Under the pieces are notes generated by a model. It searched no databases, was not told the DNA's origin, and worked only from the letters and a program-made list of their open reading frames with translations. A program made the translations under genes and the position numbers. 64,000 nt of DNA from Arthrobacter sp. PAMC25564 (GTDB taxonomy: Bacteria; Actinomycetota; Actinomycetes; Actinomycetales; Micrococcaceae), in contig NZ_CP039290.1 of the NCBI RefSeq assembly GCF_004798705.1, positions 62,001 through 126,000 on the forward strand, read 5' to 3'. Position 1 is the first letter of the stretch. The number at the start of each line of letters is the position of its first letter. This document shows positions 17,121 to 26,183 of the stretch, piece by piece.

Positions 17121-18728
17121 GTGCCCACTCTAGCCGGTGAGGTCCGCACCCCCGGCCGTGACTGGCGCAACCCGTCCACGTGGCACCTGCGCACCCGGCT
17201 GGTCCTGGTCGCCATGGCCCTGCTCGTGGCGATCTGCGGCGCCGTCGGCCTGTTCAGTTATGCCTCCATGGACCTCTTCCTCACCCGCCAGCTCGATACC
17301 CAGCTGGACCAGGCGTCGTCCCGTGCACGCGAATTCGGCCGGCCCCTGCCCGGCGGGACCGGCGGACGCCCCGACCCCCTCGAGGCCCGCGGCCAGGGCG
17401 TCGGCACGCTGAACGCCCGGATCCTGGGCGGCGCGGTCAGCAGCGCCGGCTTCCTCGCGGAGGACGCCACCCGCAAGAGCCTGTCCCCCGACGACGACTA
17501 CGTCCTCCTCGCGCTGGCACCGAACGGCATCCCGGTGGACCGCACGCTGTCCGCCGGCGCCTACCGGCTCACGGCCGTCCAGGCACCGTACGGCGACGTG
17601 ATCATCACCGGGCTTCCGCTGGCCGAGAAGGAGAACACCCTGGCCTCACTGGTCTGGACCATGGTGGTGGTGTCCGCCGGCGGCCTCGTGCTGATCGGCC
17701 TCGCCGGCACGGCCCTGATCCGCCGGACAATGAAACCGCTGGAGCAGCTGTCCGAGGTGGCCACCAAGGTGTCCCGCCTCCCGCTCGACGCCGGTGAGGT
17801 GGCACTCGCGGTGCGGGTTCCGGCGTCGGCCGCCCATCCCGGAACGGAAGTGGGCAGTGTGGGCTACGCGCTGAACCAGATGCTGGACAACGTCTCCAAC
17901 GCGCTCGAGGCGCGGCAGCACAGCGAGATGAAGGTGCGCCAGTTCGTGGCGGACGCCTCGCACGAGCTGCGCACCCCGCTGACCGCCATCCGCGGGTACA
18001 CCGAGCTGATGCGGATGACTGAGCACTTCACGCCGGACGGCGAGAAGTCCCTCGCCCGGGTGCAGAGCCAGTCCCTGCGGATGACCACGCTGGTGGAGGA
18101 CCTGCTGCTGCTGGCGCGGCTGGACGAGGGCCAGCCGCTCAAGCTCAGCGATGTTGACCTCACGCAGTTGGCGATCGAGACGGTCAGCGATGAGAAGGTC
18201 ATAGCCCCGGACCGCGTCTGGCAACTGGAGCTGCCGGAAGAGCCCGTGGTGGTCCGCGGCGATGCGGCCCAGCTCCACCAGCTGCTGGCCAACCTGCTCT
18301 CCAATGCCCGTAAGCACACCCCGCCCGGGACGAAGGTGGTCACCGGCGTGATGCGCTCGGCCGACGGCAGCGCCGTGGTGACGGTGACGGACAACGGCAG
18401 CGGGATCGCGCCCGAGTTCATTGACCGGGTCTTTGCCCGTTTCGCTCGGGCCGACGCGGCACGGAAGAACCCTGCGGTGACGACGGCAGCGGCGGCCGCC
18501 CGGGCGGGTGCGCCGGTCACCTCGGGGGCACCCGCCCGCGCTGGAGCAGGGCCGGCCGGCGGGGCCCCGGCACCGGCACCTACCGCCGAGGGGACCAGCG
18601 GACTGGGTCTGTCCATCGTGCAGTCGATTGTGGAGGCCCACGGCGGAACCGTCGAGGTCACCTCCCGGCCGGGCCGGACGGAGTTCGCCGTCCGCCTTCC
18701 ACCGGCTCCGCCTGCCGCCCCCCGGTGA
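17121..18728 (+). CDS. Sensor histidine kinase with Ala/Pro-rich insert in the ATP domain
   Basis: A 535-residue membrane kinase. Two membrane segments (about 26-48 and 176-198) enclose an extracellular domain, then come a HAMP region, the phospho-acceptor H281 in FVADASHELRTPLTAIRGY, and the HATPase domain with LLSNARKHTPPGT (N box), VTDNGSGI (G1) and GTSGLGLS (G2). Between the F box (RVFARFARAD) and the G2 box there is an insert of about 45 residues of Ala, Gly and Pro, longer than in normal kinases; it may lengthen the ATP lid. GTG at 17121 follows the regulator stop by three bases. Partner: the response regulator upstream. Confidence 0.94.
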   Translation: MPTLAGEVRTPGRDWRNPSTWHLRTRLVLVAMALLVAICGAVGLFSYASMDLFLTRQLDTQLDQASSRAREFGRPLPGGTGGRPDPLEARGQGVGTLNARILGGAVSSAGFLAEDATRKSLSPDDDYVLLALAPNGIPVDRTLSAGAYRLTAVQAPYGDVIITGLPLAEKENTLASLVWTMVVVSAGGLVLIGLAGTALIRRTMKPLEQLSEVATKVSRLPLDAGEVALAVRVPASAAHPGTEVGSVGYALNQMLDNVSNALEARQHSEMKVRQFVADASHELRTPLTAIRGYTELMRMTEHFTPDGEKSLARVQSQSLRMTTLVEDLLLLARLDEGQPLKLSDVDLTQLAIETVSDEKVIAPDRVWQLELPEEPVVVRGDAAQLHQLLANLLSNARKHTPPGTKVVTGVMRSADGSAVVTVTDNGSGIAPEFIDRVFARFARADAARKNPAVTTAAAAARAGAPVTSGAPARAGAGPAGGAPAPAPTAEGTSGLGLSIVQSIVEAHGGTVEVTSRPGRTEFAVRLPPAPPAAPR

Positions 18729-18790
18729 CGATGTGGCGGGCGCTGGGCGCAAGCCGACGCACCGCCGTCGCGGTTTCTGTTATCGAAACG

Positions 18791-18818
18791 TGACTTAATC
18801 CCTCAACTCCGGTAGGGT
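18791..18818 (+). promoter_or_regulatory. Candidate promoter before the c-di-AMP riboswitch
   Basis: TGACTT (18791-18796) and TAGGGT (18813-18818), spacer 16 bases, a short distance before the conserved part of the riboswitch leader. Pattern match only. Confidence 0.4.
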
Positions 18819-18857
18819 TTTTCGAGTGCGGCCGCCATTGGGGCCGCATATCCGGAC

Positions 18858-19028
18858 GGACGCCAAACTCTGCCGCTTCCCGGATTCCGCTGGACCAGGC
18901 AGAGGTGGGGGACCCAGAGTTCCCGGGCATTCTGCATGCATGCACCCTTGGGGTGAAGCCGACACGTGATCTTCCGTGCGGCCGGATTTCTCATCCGAAC
19001 CCGACAGCTAACTCCACCGGCGTTGAGA
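18858..19028 (+). ncRNA. ydaO-yuaA type c-di-AMP riboswitch
   Basis: The leader of the cell-wall gene at 19036 carries the conserved blocks of the ydaO-yuaA class in order: CCAAACTCTGCCGC early, GGTGGGGGACCCA (near 18905), CCTTGGGGTGAAGCCG (near 18950), and TCATCCGAACCCGACAGCTAACTC (near 18992, given as its ends TCATCCGAACC and GACAGCTAACTC). This class binds cyclic di-AMP and usually turns expression off. In actinobacteria it is common before genes for cell-wall hydrolases such as RpfA, which matches the gene it precedes. Boundaries are approximate. Confidence 0.9.
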
Positions 19029-19035
19029 GGCGATC

Positions 19036-19797
19036 ATGACTGAATTCAAGGTACAACCGCGCCCTGCGGGCGTTGTCCGGAAATCCCGGTCCAAGGCCTC
19101 GCGCCACCGCGCCGAGCCAGCCAAGCCCGCTTCAGCCCTGTCCCGGTTTGCCGCCGGCATCGGATCCACCGGCCGCCGCGCCGCCGTCGTGACCGCAGCC
19201 TGTGCGGTGCTGATCGGAGTCGGCGCCGCCGGGCAGGCCGCCGATACCGCCCGCTGGAATGCCAGCGCCACCGGCGCCACCAGCGCCGAGGAGTCCATCC
19301 CCAGCGCGGATCCGCTGCCCAAGCTGAACTTCGAGAAGGTCCAGATCGCGGCGCAGCCCGTTGCCCCCGCCAGCGGCAGCATCGCACCCCAGTCCTCCGA
19401 GGTGAAGCCCGCGGAAGCGCCGGCACCCACGCCTGCTCCGGCACCCGCAGCAGCGCCGGCACCGGCACCGGCACCCCCCGTCGCCGTCGATGACCCGGCC
19501 GGGGCGCAGGCCTACGCCGCCGTGCAGGTGGGCAGCTACGGCTGGGCTCCCGGCGAGATGCAGTGCCTGATGAAGCTGTGGACCCGGGAATCCGACTGGA
19601 GGACAACCGCCACCAACGCCAGCAGCGGCGCCTATGGCGTGGTCCAGGCCCTGCCTGCCGAGAAGATGGCGAGCGCCGGCGCCGACTACCTGACCAGCTA
19701 CCGGACCCAGATCAACTGGGGCCTGACGTATGTCAAGACCCGCTACGGTTCCCCCTGCGGCGCCCTGAACTTCCACTACGCCAACAACTGGTACTAA
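19036..19797 (+). CDS. Secreted lytic transglycosylase-like protein
   Basis: A 253-residue exported protein. A basic N-terminus with a hydrophobic segment (about 49-66, AAVVTAACAVLIGVGAAG) acts as signal or anchor; then a Pro/Ala-rich wall-spanning linker (about 110-150) and a C-terminal domain of about 85 residues containing WTRESDW, where the Glu fits the catalytic residue of the lysozyme-like fold, and SSGAYGVVQALPAEKM. This domain is found in actinobacterial resuscitation-factor-like and lytic transglycosylase proteins that cleave peptidoglycan. The c-di-AMP riboswitch upstream supports a role in wall turnover. Two cysteines (CLM and SPCG) may form a disulfide. Confidence 0.87.
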   Translation: MTEFKVQPRPAGVVRKSRSKASRHRAEPAKPASALSRFAAGIGSTGRRAAVVTAACAVLIGVGAAGQAADTARWNASATGATSAEESIPSADPLPKLNFEKVQIAAQPVAPASGSIAPQSSEVKPAEAPAPTPAPAPAAAPAPAPAPPVAVDDPAGAQAYAAVQVGSYGWAPGEMQCLMKLWTRESDWRTTATNASSGAYGVVQALPAEKMASAGADYLTSYRTQINWGLTYVKTRYGSPCGALNFHYANNWY

Positions 19798-19820
19798 ACC
19801 GGGCACAGCCAGCCCCTCAA

Positions 19821-19857
19821 CCGGAGGCCCCGCATCCGCGCGATGCGGGGCCTCCGG
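19821..19857 (+). terminator. Terminator after the lytic transglycosylase gene
   Basis: CCGGAGGCCCCGCAT (19821-19835) pairs perfectly with ATGCGGGGCCTCCGG (19843-19857) across a seven-base loop. Confidence 0.82.
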
Positions 19858-19949
19858 TGTGCCGGCAGTTGCCACGACCGGCGGACTTCCACAGCCCTTG
19901 CACAGCTTGGCACTAAAGCCTTCATAAGAGCGGGCGTCACAGTGGAGGA

Positions 19950-21350
19950 ATGACGTTCACAGACCAGGCCACAGGAACCCTGTCGCAGCCGCCGGCGACG
20001 GCGGACATTCCGGCTCCCGCCGCCGGGCCGGCACTGGCTGCCGGACCCGTTGCAGGACCCATCGCGGGGCCGGGCACCCGCCGCTCCCCCATCGACACCC
20101 GCACCACCCTGCCGGTGCTGGACGTGACCATACCGGTCTACAACGAAGAGCGGGACCTGGAAGCCTGCCTGCGCCGGTTGCACGCCTACCTGCTGGGCAC
20201 ATTCCCGCACAGCTTCCGGATCACCGTGGCGGACAACGCCAGCACGGACGGAACCCTCAAGACCGCCGAACGCGTGGCCCGTGAACTGCGCGAGGTGACG
20301 GTGGTCCATCTTGCTGAGAAGGGCCGCGGCAACGCGCTGCGGAAAGTCTGGCTCGCCTCGCCGTCGCCCGTCCTGGCCTACATGGACGTGGACCTGTCCA
20401 CCGATCTCGCGGCGCTGGGGCCCCTGCTCGCCCCGCTGATTTCAGGACACTCCGACCTCGCCGTCGGGACCCGGCTGGCACACAATTCCCGCGTGATCCG
20501 GGGCCCCAAGCGGGAATTCATCTCCCGCGGCTACAACGTCCTGCTTCACACCTTCCTGGGCGCGCACTTCAGCGACGCGCAGTGCGGGTTCAAAGCCATC
20601 CGTGCGGACGTCGCCCGGCAGTTGCTCCCGCACACCCTGGACAATGCCTGGTTCTTCGACACCGAGCTGCTGGTGCTGGCCGAAAGATGCGGGCTGCGTG
20701 TCCACGAGGTGCCGGTGGACTGGACCGACGATCCCGATTCCAGCGTCGACATCCTCCAGACCGCCCTGGCTGATCTGCGCGGCATGGCCCGGCTGAGCCG
20801 GGACCTGGTCTCGGGCCGGATCCCCGTTCCCGAACTGCGCGCCGCCCTCGCCCGGGGCCCGCTGCCTGCCGCTTCCCGGCCACATGAACAAAGCCCCGGC
20901 GGCAGCCTGTTCGGGCAACTCGTCCGCTTCGGCAGCATCGGGGTCGCCTCCACCCTCGCCTACCTCGCGATCTTCCTGCTCTGCCGCGGCATCATGGACC
21001 CCCAGCTCGCCAATTTCCTGGCGCTGCTCATCACGGCGGTGGCCAACACCGCCGCCAACCGGCGCTTCACCTTCGGCGTCCAGGGGCGCCACCACGCGGC
21101 ACGCCACCACTTCGAAGGACTCCTGGTCTTCGGCATCGGCCTGGCGCTCACCTCCGGCGCCCTGGCCCTCGTCCATGGAACCCCGGACCGCTGGCTGGAA
21201 GTCGTCACGGTCACCGCGGCGAACCTCGCCGCGACCGCCGTAAAGTTCTTGCTGTTCCGGCTGGTGGTGTTCCGGCGCCGCCGCGCCCATCCTGGTCCGG
21301 CCGCCGGCACCACAGACGCTTCCCGCCCCCGCACAGAAACGGCCAAGTAG
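19950..21350 (+). CDS. GT2 glycosyltransferase fused to a GtrA membrane domain
   Basis: A 466-residue fusion. After a Pro/Ala-rich start, residues about 55-290 form a GT2 transferase of the dolichyl-phosphate mannose synthase type: IPVYNEERD, ADNASTDGT, the metal-binding D146-V-D148, GTRLA and DAQCGFKA. Residues about 312-440 form a four-segment GtrA domain. Such enzymes load a sugar from a nucleotide donor onto polyprenyl phosphate, and GtrA proteins are thought to move the product across the membrane. It directly precedes two GT39-type transferases that use polyprenyl-phosphate sugars, with one start codon right after its stop, so the three probably act in sequence. GGAGGA precedes the ATG. 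Confidence 0.92.
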   Translation: MTFTDQATGTLSQPPATADIPAPAAGPALAAGPVAGPIAGPGTRRSPIDTRTTLPVLDVTIPVYNEERDLEACLRRLHAYLLGTFPHSFRITVADNASTDGTLKTAERVARELREVTVVHLAEKGRGNALRKVWLASPSPVLAYMDVDLSTDLAALGPLLAPLISGHSDLAVGTRLAHNSRVIRGPKREFISRGYNVLLHTFLGAHFSDAQCGFKAIRADVARQLLPHTLDNAWFFDTELLVLAERCGLRVHEVPVDWTDDPDSSVDILQTALADLRGMARLSRDLVSGRIPVPELRAALARGPLPAASRPHEQSPGGSLFGQLVRFGSIGVASTLAYLAIFLLCRGIMDPQLANFLALLITAVANTAANRRFTFGVQGRHHAARHHFEGLLVFGIGLALTSGALALVHGTPDRWLEVVTVTAANLAATAVKFLLFRLVVFRRRRAHPGPAAGTTDASRPRTETAK

Positions 21351-23351
21351 ATGACCACCACGCTTCGTTCCCCAGCCGGATCCGGTGGCGGCTCCGCTGC
21401 CCCGGCCCCCGATGGCCCGTTGGATCAGCCGGCCACGCGGCACCCGCAAAACCGCCGTGAACGCCTGCTCTTCGGCACCCAGCCGCACTGGGTCCGGCCC
21501 TCGGTGGCCCTGCTGCTGGCGCTCACCGCCGTGCTGTACCTGTGGGACCTGGAAGCCACCGGCTACGCCAACTCCTTCTACGCCGCGGCTGTCCAGGCCG
21601 GCACGAAGGACTGGACCGCCCTGCTGTTCGGTTCCCTGGACGCGGGCAACGCGATCACCGTGGACAAGCCACCGGCGGCGCTGTGGATCCCGGCCCTGGC
21701 CGGGCGGATGTTCGGATTCTCGGCAATGAGCATGCTCATTCCGCAGGCCCTCATGGGGGTCGCCGCCGTCGGGCTCCTCTATCTGACGGTCAAGCGCATC
21801 TCCGGCCCGGCGGCAGGCCTGTTGGCCGGCGGCGCCCTGGCGCTGACCCCGGTGGCGGCCCTCATGTTCCGCTTCAACAACCCTGACGCCATGCTGACCC
21901 TGTGCCTGATGCTGGCCGGCTACCTGACCACCCGCGCCATCGAGAGGGCCGGCTGGAAATGGCTGGCGGCGGCCGGCGCCGTGATCGGCCTGGCGTTCCT
22001 GGCCAAGATGTTGCAGGGGTTCCTGATCATGCCCGGGCTCGCCCTGGCCTACCTCTGGGCCGCCCCCACCACCCTGGGACGGCGGCTGCTGCACTTGCTC
22101 GGCGCGGCCGCGGGGATCGCCGTCGTGGCCGGGACCTACATCGCACTGTTCCAGCTGACCCCTGCCTCGGCCCGGCCCTATATGGCCGGCTCCCAGACCA
22201 ACAGCTTCCTGGAGCTCACCTTCGGCTACAACGGCCTGGGCCGGATCACCGGTTCCGGTGGCGGCATGCCGGGAGGCGGCGGCGCACCCGGCGGCGGGTT
22301 CGGCGGGAACGTCGGATTCGGCGGAGCCGCCGGCATCACCCGTATGTTCGGGACCAGCTTCGGCGGCGAGGTTTCCTGGCTGCTGCCGGCGGCCCTGATC
22401 CTGCTCTGCGCCGGGCTGTGGTTCACCCGGCGGGAGGCACGGACCTCGAAGACCCGCGCGGCCCTCCTGTTGTGGGGCGGCTGGCTCGCGGTCACCGCCG
22501 CGATCTTCAGTTTCATGAGCGGCACCATCCACCCGTACTACACCGTGGCACTGGCTCCGGCGATCGCAGCCCTGGTGGGCATCGGCTCAGTGGAGCTGTG
22601 GCGGGGGCGGGCCTACTGGCCGGCCCGGATCGTCCTGGCCGCCACGGTGCTGGCCAGCTCGGTCTGGTCCGCGGTGCTCCTGGGCCGCGATCCGGGCTGG
22701 CTGCCCGGACTCCGCGTCATCGTCGTCGTCCTGGGTCTTCTCGCCGCCGTCGCAGTGATCCTGCGGGTGGACAGCCTCCCGGGCCTCCCCGGCCGGTTCC
22801 GCAAGGCGGCCACGGCCGGCGTCGTCGTCCTTTCGCTGCTGGCCGGCGGGGCGGGAACCGCTGCCTGGACGCTCGCGACGGCGGCCCAGCCGCACTCCGG
22901 TTCCATCCCCGCCTCCGGGCCCACCGCCTCGGCGATGGGCGGCGGCCGGACCACCGCCCGATTCGGGGGTGCCCAGGGCAGCGCTGATGGCCTGGGCGGC
23001 GGGACAGGGGGCCCCGGCAACGAAGGCGCCTCGACCGAGCTGACCGCGCTGCTGAAGTCCGCCGGGACCAAGTGGTCCGCAATCGTCTCGGGCGCGAGCC
23101 AGGCGGCAAGCCTGGAACTCGCCTCCGGCACCAGCGTGATTGCCCTCGGCGGCTGGAACGGCGGCGATCCCTACCCGACGCTGGCCCAGTTCCAGGCGAT
23201 GGTGGGCCGCGGCGAGATCGGCTACTTCATCTCCGGCGGGATGGGCGGCGGCGGAGGCCGCGGGGGCAACTCCGAGGTGGCCGCCTGGGTCGCGGCGAAC
23301 TTCCAGGCCCAGACCGTGGGCACGTCCACGGTCTACAGGCTGGGCGCCTAG
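21351..23351 (+). CDS. GT39/ArnT-like membrane glycosyltransferase, first copy
   Basis: A 666-residue polytopic membrane transferase of the PMT/ArnT (GT39, GT83-like) superfamily. The first extracellular loop has LWDLEATGYANSFYAAA, with the acidic residues expected at the active site, and VDKPPAALWIPAL. About a dozen membrane segments follow. A Gly-rich loop (about residues 300-325) and a C-terminal extracellular domain of about 130 residues (LTALLKSAGTKWSAIVSG, LGGWNGGDPYPTLAQF) are present. The donor should be a polyprenyl-phosphate sugar, probably made by the gene just upstream; the acceptor, a lipid or wall polymer or protein, is unknown. ATG follows the GT2-GtrA stop directly. Confidence 0.9.
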   Translation: MTTTLRSPAGSGGGSAAPAPDGPLDQPATRHPQNRRERLLFGTQPHWVRPSVALLLALTAVLYLWDLEATGYANSFYAAAVQAGTKDWTALLFGSLDAGNAITVDKPPAALWIPALAGRMFGFSAMSMLIPQALMGVAAVGLLYLTVKRISGPAAGLLAGGALALTPVAALMFRFNNPDAMLTLCLMLAGYLTTRAIERAGWKWLAAAGAVIGLAFLAKMLQGFLIMPGLALAYLWAAPTTLGRRLLHLLGAAAGIAVVAGTYIALFQLTPASARPYMAGSQTNSFLELTFGYNGLGRITGSGGGMPGGGGAPGGGFGGNVGFGGAAGITRMFGTSFGGEVSWLLPAALILLCAGLWFTRREARTSKTRAALLLWGGWLAVTAAIFSFMSGTIHPYYTVALAPAIAALVGIGSVELWRGRAYWPARIVLAATVLASSVWSAVLLGRDPGWLPGLRVIVVVLGLLAAVAVILRVDSLPGLPGRFRKAATAGVVVLSLLAGGAGTAAWTLATAAQPHSGSIPASGPTASAMGGGRTTARFGGAQGSADGLGGGTGGPGNEGASTELTALLKSAGTKWSAIVSGASQAASLELASGTSVIALGGWNGGDPYPTLAQFQAMVGRGEIGYFISGGMGGGGGRGGNSEVAAWVAANFQAQTVGTSTVYRLGA

Positions 23352-23357
23352 GCTGCC

Positions 23358-25373
23358 ATGACTGATACCCTTCACCCCGTGTCCTCCCCCGTTCCACAGA
23401 GTCCCGGCAGCCTGGCCACAGGCCAGGCTGCCGGGACTCCGCGCCGCGGGAGGGTCCCGCGGCTGACACCGCTGCGGCCACGCCTCGAACTGGCCGTCCT
23501 GCTGCTGGCCACCGGTGCCCTGTACCTGTGGAACCTCGGCGCCTCCGGCTGGGCCAACGCGTTCTACTCCGCCGCTGCCCAGGCCGGATCGCAGGACTGG
23601 ACGGCGTGGTTCTTCGGCTCCTCGGACGCCGCCAACTCCATCACGGTGGACAAGCCGCCGGCCGCGCTCTGGGTGATGGGCCTGTCCGTGCGGCTGTTCG
23701 GGCTCAGTTCCTGGAGCATCCTGGTGCCGCAGGCGCTTATGGGCGTCGCGACGGTCTGGCTGGTCTACCTGTCCGTGCGCCGGGCCGCCGCGCCGGCCAC
23801 CGCCGACGCCGGGCTTGCCCACCGGGCAGGCCTCCTCGCCGGTGCGGTCATGGCGCTGACCCCGGTGGCGGTGCTGATGTTCCGCTTCAACAACCCGGAT
23901 GCCTTGCTGGTACTGCTCATGACCGCGGCCGCGTACGCCGTGCTCCGGTCCGTCCAGGACGCCACCGCCGCTAAAGCCGCCCTGCGCTGGCTCCTGCTGG
24001 CAGGCGTGTTCCTGGGCTTCGGCTTCCTGGCGAAGCAGCTGCAGGTGCTGCTGGTTGTCCCCGGCTTCGCCGTGGCCTACCTGTTCGCTGCCCCGGCCAA
24101 GCTCGGCAAGCGGCTGCTGCATCTGCTGGGTGCGGGTGCGGCAATGGCCGTCTCGGCGGGCTGGTGGCTGGCCGCCGTCGAGCTCATCCCCGCGGCGGAC
24201 CGCCCGTACATCGGCGGCTCGCAGAACAACTCCATCCTGGAACTCACGCTCGGCTACAACGGCCTGGGCCGGCTCAACGGCCAGGAGACCGGCAGTGTGG
24301 GCGGCGGCAACGGCTGGGGCACGCCGGGGCTCTTCCGGCTCTTCAACAGCGAATTCGGCGGCCAGATCGCCTGGCTGCTGCCTTCGGTGCTGTTGCTCGG
24401 CGCGGGGCTGCTGTGGCTGGGGCGGCATGCTCCGCGCACCGACGCCGTGCGGGCCTCGGTGATCGTCTGGGGCGCCTGGGTGGCTGTCACGGGCCTGACC
24501 TTCAGCCTCATGGCCGGCATCATCCACCCGTATTACATGGTGGCCCTCGCGCCGGGGATCGCCGGACTCGCGGGCCTGGGTGGCGTCCTGCTCTGGCAGC
24601 GACGCGCCCGGCCCGTGGCCGCGGCGGTCCTCGCCGCGGCGATCCTGGCCGCCGGATTCATGGCGTCCGAGCTGCTGGGCCGCACCGCGGCGTTCCTGCC
24701 GTGGCTGCGCTGGGCAGTGCTCCTGGGCGCCCTCGCCGCCGGTGTCCTGGTGCTGGCCGCCGCTGCGCTCCCGCGGCTTGCGGCGCCCGGATTCCTTGCC
24801 CGGACGACGGCGGCCGTCGCCGTCGCCGCCGCCCTCGCCGGCCCGCTGGCATACTCGCTTGCCACCGCGTCCACGGCGCAGAGCGGTTCGATCGTCAGTG
24901 CCGGGCCGGCGGCCACCGGACGGGGTGCGGCCGGGATACCGCCGGTCTTCGGCGGCCAGGGCAACGCCAACGGGACGGGCGTGGGCCGCGGACCCCGCCC
25001 GGGAGGGGGCGGCATGGGCGGGCTCCTGGGTGCCGGCACGCCGTCGTCCGCCCTGGTGACCGCGCTGGAAACGAACGCGGGGAACTTCATCTGGGCCGCC
25101 GCCGTCGTCGGATCCAACAATGCCGCGGGGTACCAGCTGGCGACGGGGCTCCCGGTGATGGCCGTGGGCGGGTTCAACGGCACCGACCCCGCACCGACGC
25201 TGGAGCAGTTCCAGCAGCTCGTGGCCGGGGGAAAGATCCACTACTTCATCGCCGGGCGCATGATGCAGGGCGAAACCGGCTCTGACGACGCGGCCCGGAT
25301 CGCCGCCTGGGTGCAGGCGAATTTCACCGCCCGGACCGTCGGCGGCACCACGGTGTACCTTTTGGCGGGGTAG
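23358..25373 (+). CDS. GT39/ArnT-like membrane glycosyltransferase, second copy
   Basis: A 671-residue paralogue of the preceding protein, colinear along its length: LWNLGASGWANAFYSAAAQAG, VDKPPAALWVMGL, RFNNPDALLVLL, GGSQNNSILELTLGYNGLGR and the C-terminal LGAGTPSSALVTALE and VGGFNGTDPAPTLEQF blocks match position for position. The two copies clearly arose by tandem duplication and have since diverged; the second has a shorter Gly-rich loop and lacks part of it. It starts six bases after the first copy. Different acceptors or linkages for the two copies are likely but not shown by sequence. Confidence 0.9.
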   Translation: MTDTLHPVSSPVPQSPGSLATGQAAGTPRRGRVPRLTPLRPRLELAVLLLATGALYLWNLGASGWANAFYSAAAQAGSQDWTAWFFGSSDAANSITVDKPPAALWVMGLSVRLFGLSSWSILVPQALMGVATVWLVYLSVRRAAAPATADAGLAHRAGLLAGAVMALTPVAVLMFRFNNPDALLVLLMTAAAYAVLRSVQDATAAKAALRWLLLAGVFLGFGFLAKQLQVLLVVPGFAVAYLFAAPAKLGKRLLHLLGAGAAMAVSAGWWLAAVELIPAADRPYIGGSQNNSILELTLGYNGLGRLNGQETGSVGGGNGWGTPGLFRLFNSEFGGQIAWLLPSVLLLGAGLLWLGRHAPRTDAVRASVIVWGAWVAVTGLTFSLMAGIIHPYYMVALAPGIAGLAGLGGVLLWQRRARPVAAAVLAAAILAAGFMASELLGRTAAFLPWLRWAVLLGALAAGVLVLAAAALPRLAAPGFLARTTAAVAVAAALAGPLAYSLATASTAQSGSIVSAGPAATGRGAAGIPPVFGGQGNANGTGVGRGPRPGGGGMGGLLGAGTPSSALVTALETNAGNFIWAAAVVGSNNAAGYQLATGLPVMAVGGFNGTDPAPTLEQFQQLVAGGKIHYFIAGRMMQGETGSDDAARIAAWVQANFTARTVGGTTVYLLAG

Positions 25374-25412
25374 GCGGACAGGGCTGGAGCGGTCCGGGAC
25401 CGCGTGCGGACC

Positions 25413-26093
25413 CTAGAAGCTGAAGGACACGGTGCGTACGCCGGCGGCGGTGAGGTGCGTGGTTACGGAGACCCCGGAGAAGTCGGGAATATGGAGCACA
25501 CCCTCCGGCAGTTCGCCGGCGTTGGGCCCGACCGCCACGGTCCGGATGCCGGCGGCGCGTCCCGCGGCGATGCCGGCCGGGGCGTCCTCGAACACCACCG
25601 CGTCGGCCGGGTCCACACCCAGCAGGGCGGCGGCCCGGAGGTATCCCTCAGGGTGCGGTTTGCCCCGGCTGACGTCCTCAGACGTGACCGAGGCGGCCGG
25701 GACGCCGATCCCCGCGGCCGCCATCCGGACCTCGGCCAGCTCCCGTGAAGCCGACGTCACCAGCGCTACGGCGTCCGGAGGGAGGCTCGCCAGCAGCTCC
25801 CGCGCCCCTGGCACCGGGACAATCCCGCGGGTTTCGGCCAGCTCCATCTTGCCCAGTTCGGCCGCGAGGGCATTGATGTCCGCACCGGCCGGGGCGAACC
25901 TGCGGACGGTGTCCATCGCCTGGACGCCGTGGGAGGAGCGCAGAATCTCCCCGATATCCAGGCTGTAGCGCCCGGCAAAAGTGGTCCACACCTGCTCCAC
26001 GATGCTGGTGGAATCGACCACCGTGCCGTCCATATCGAACAGGACGGCCCGGGCGGTCAGGGTCGTGACACTAGGACGGGAGGGAAGGTTCAT
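25413..26093 (-). CDS. HAD family phosphatase
   Basis: A 226-residue haloacid dehalogenase superfamily hydrolase. Motif I is VLFDMDGTVVDST near the N-terminus with the nucleophilic Asp and the acid/base Asp; motif II is LVTSASRE; Lys in SRGKPHPEGYL and acidic pair in VVFEDAPAGIAAG complete the site. The helical cap follows motif I, as in beta-phosphoglucomutase and sugar phosphatases of the GPP/DOG type, so a sugar phosphate is the likely substrate. ATG at 26093 is chosen over 26111 because it sits eight bases after CAGGATG-like sequence; the difference is six residues. Confidence 0.88.
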   Translation of the reverse strand: MNLPSRPSVTTLTARAVLFDMDGTVVDSTSIVEQVWTTFAGRYSLDIGEILRSSHGVQAMDTVRRFAPAGADINALAAELGKMELAETRGIVPVPGARELLASLPPDAVALVTSASRELAEVRMAAAGIGVPAASVTSEDVSRGKPHPEGYLRAAALLGVDPADAVVFEDAPAGIAAGRAAGIRTVAVGPNAGELPEGVLHIPDFSGVSVTTHLTAAGVRTVSFSF

Positions 26094-26183
26094 GACCCCA
26101 TCCTGCCCCATGCCCCCGCCTCACACCCCGCGTTCACCCCGCGGACCGAGGGCCGGGCGGTCACGGCGCACAATCTGGCGGGA

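Noticed and set aside
20442..25241. Two long open frames antisense to the glycosyltransferase genes
   Set aside because: Their products are rich in Gly, Gln, Arg and His with no domain, and the plus-strand frames are clear membrane glycosyltransferases.
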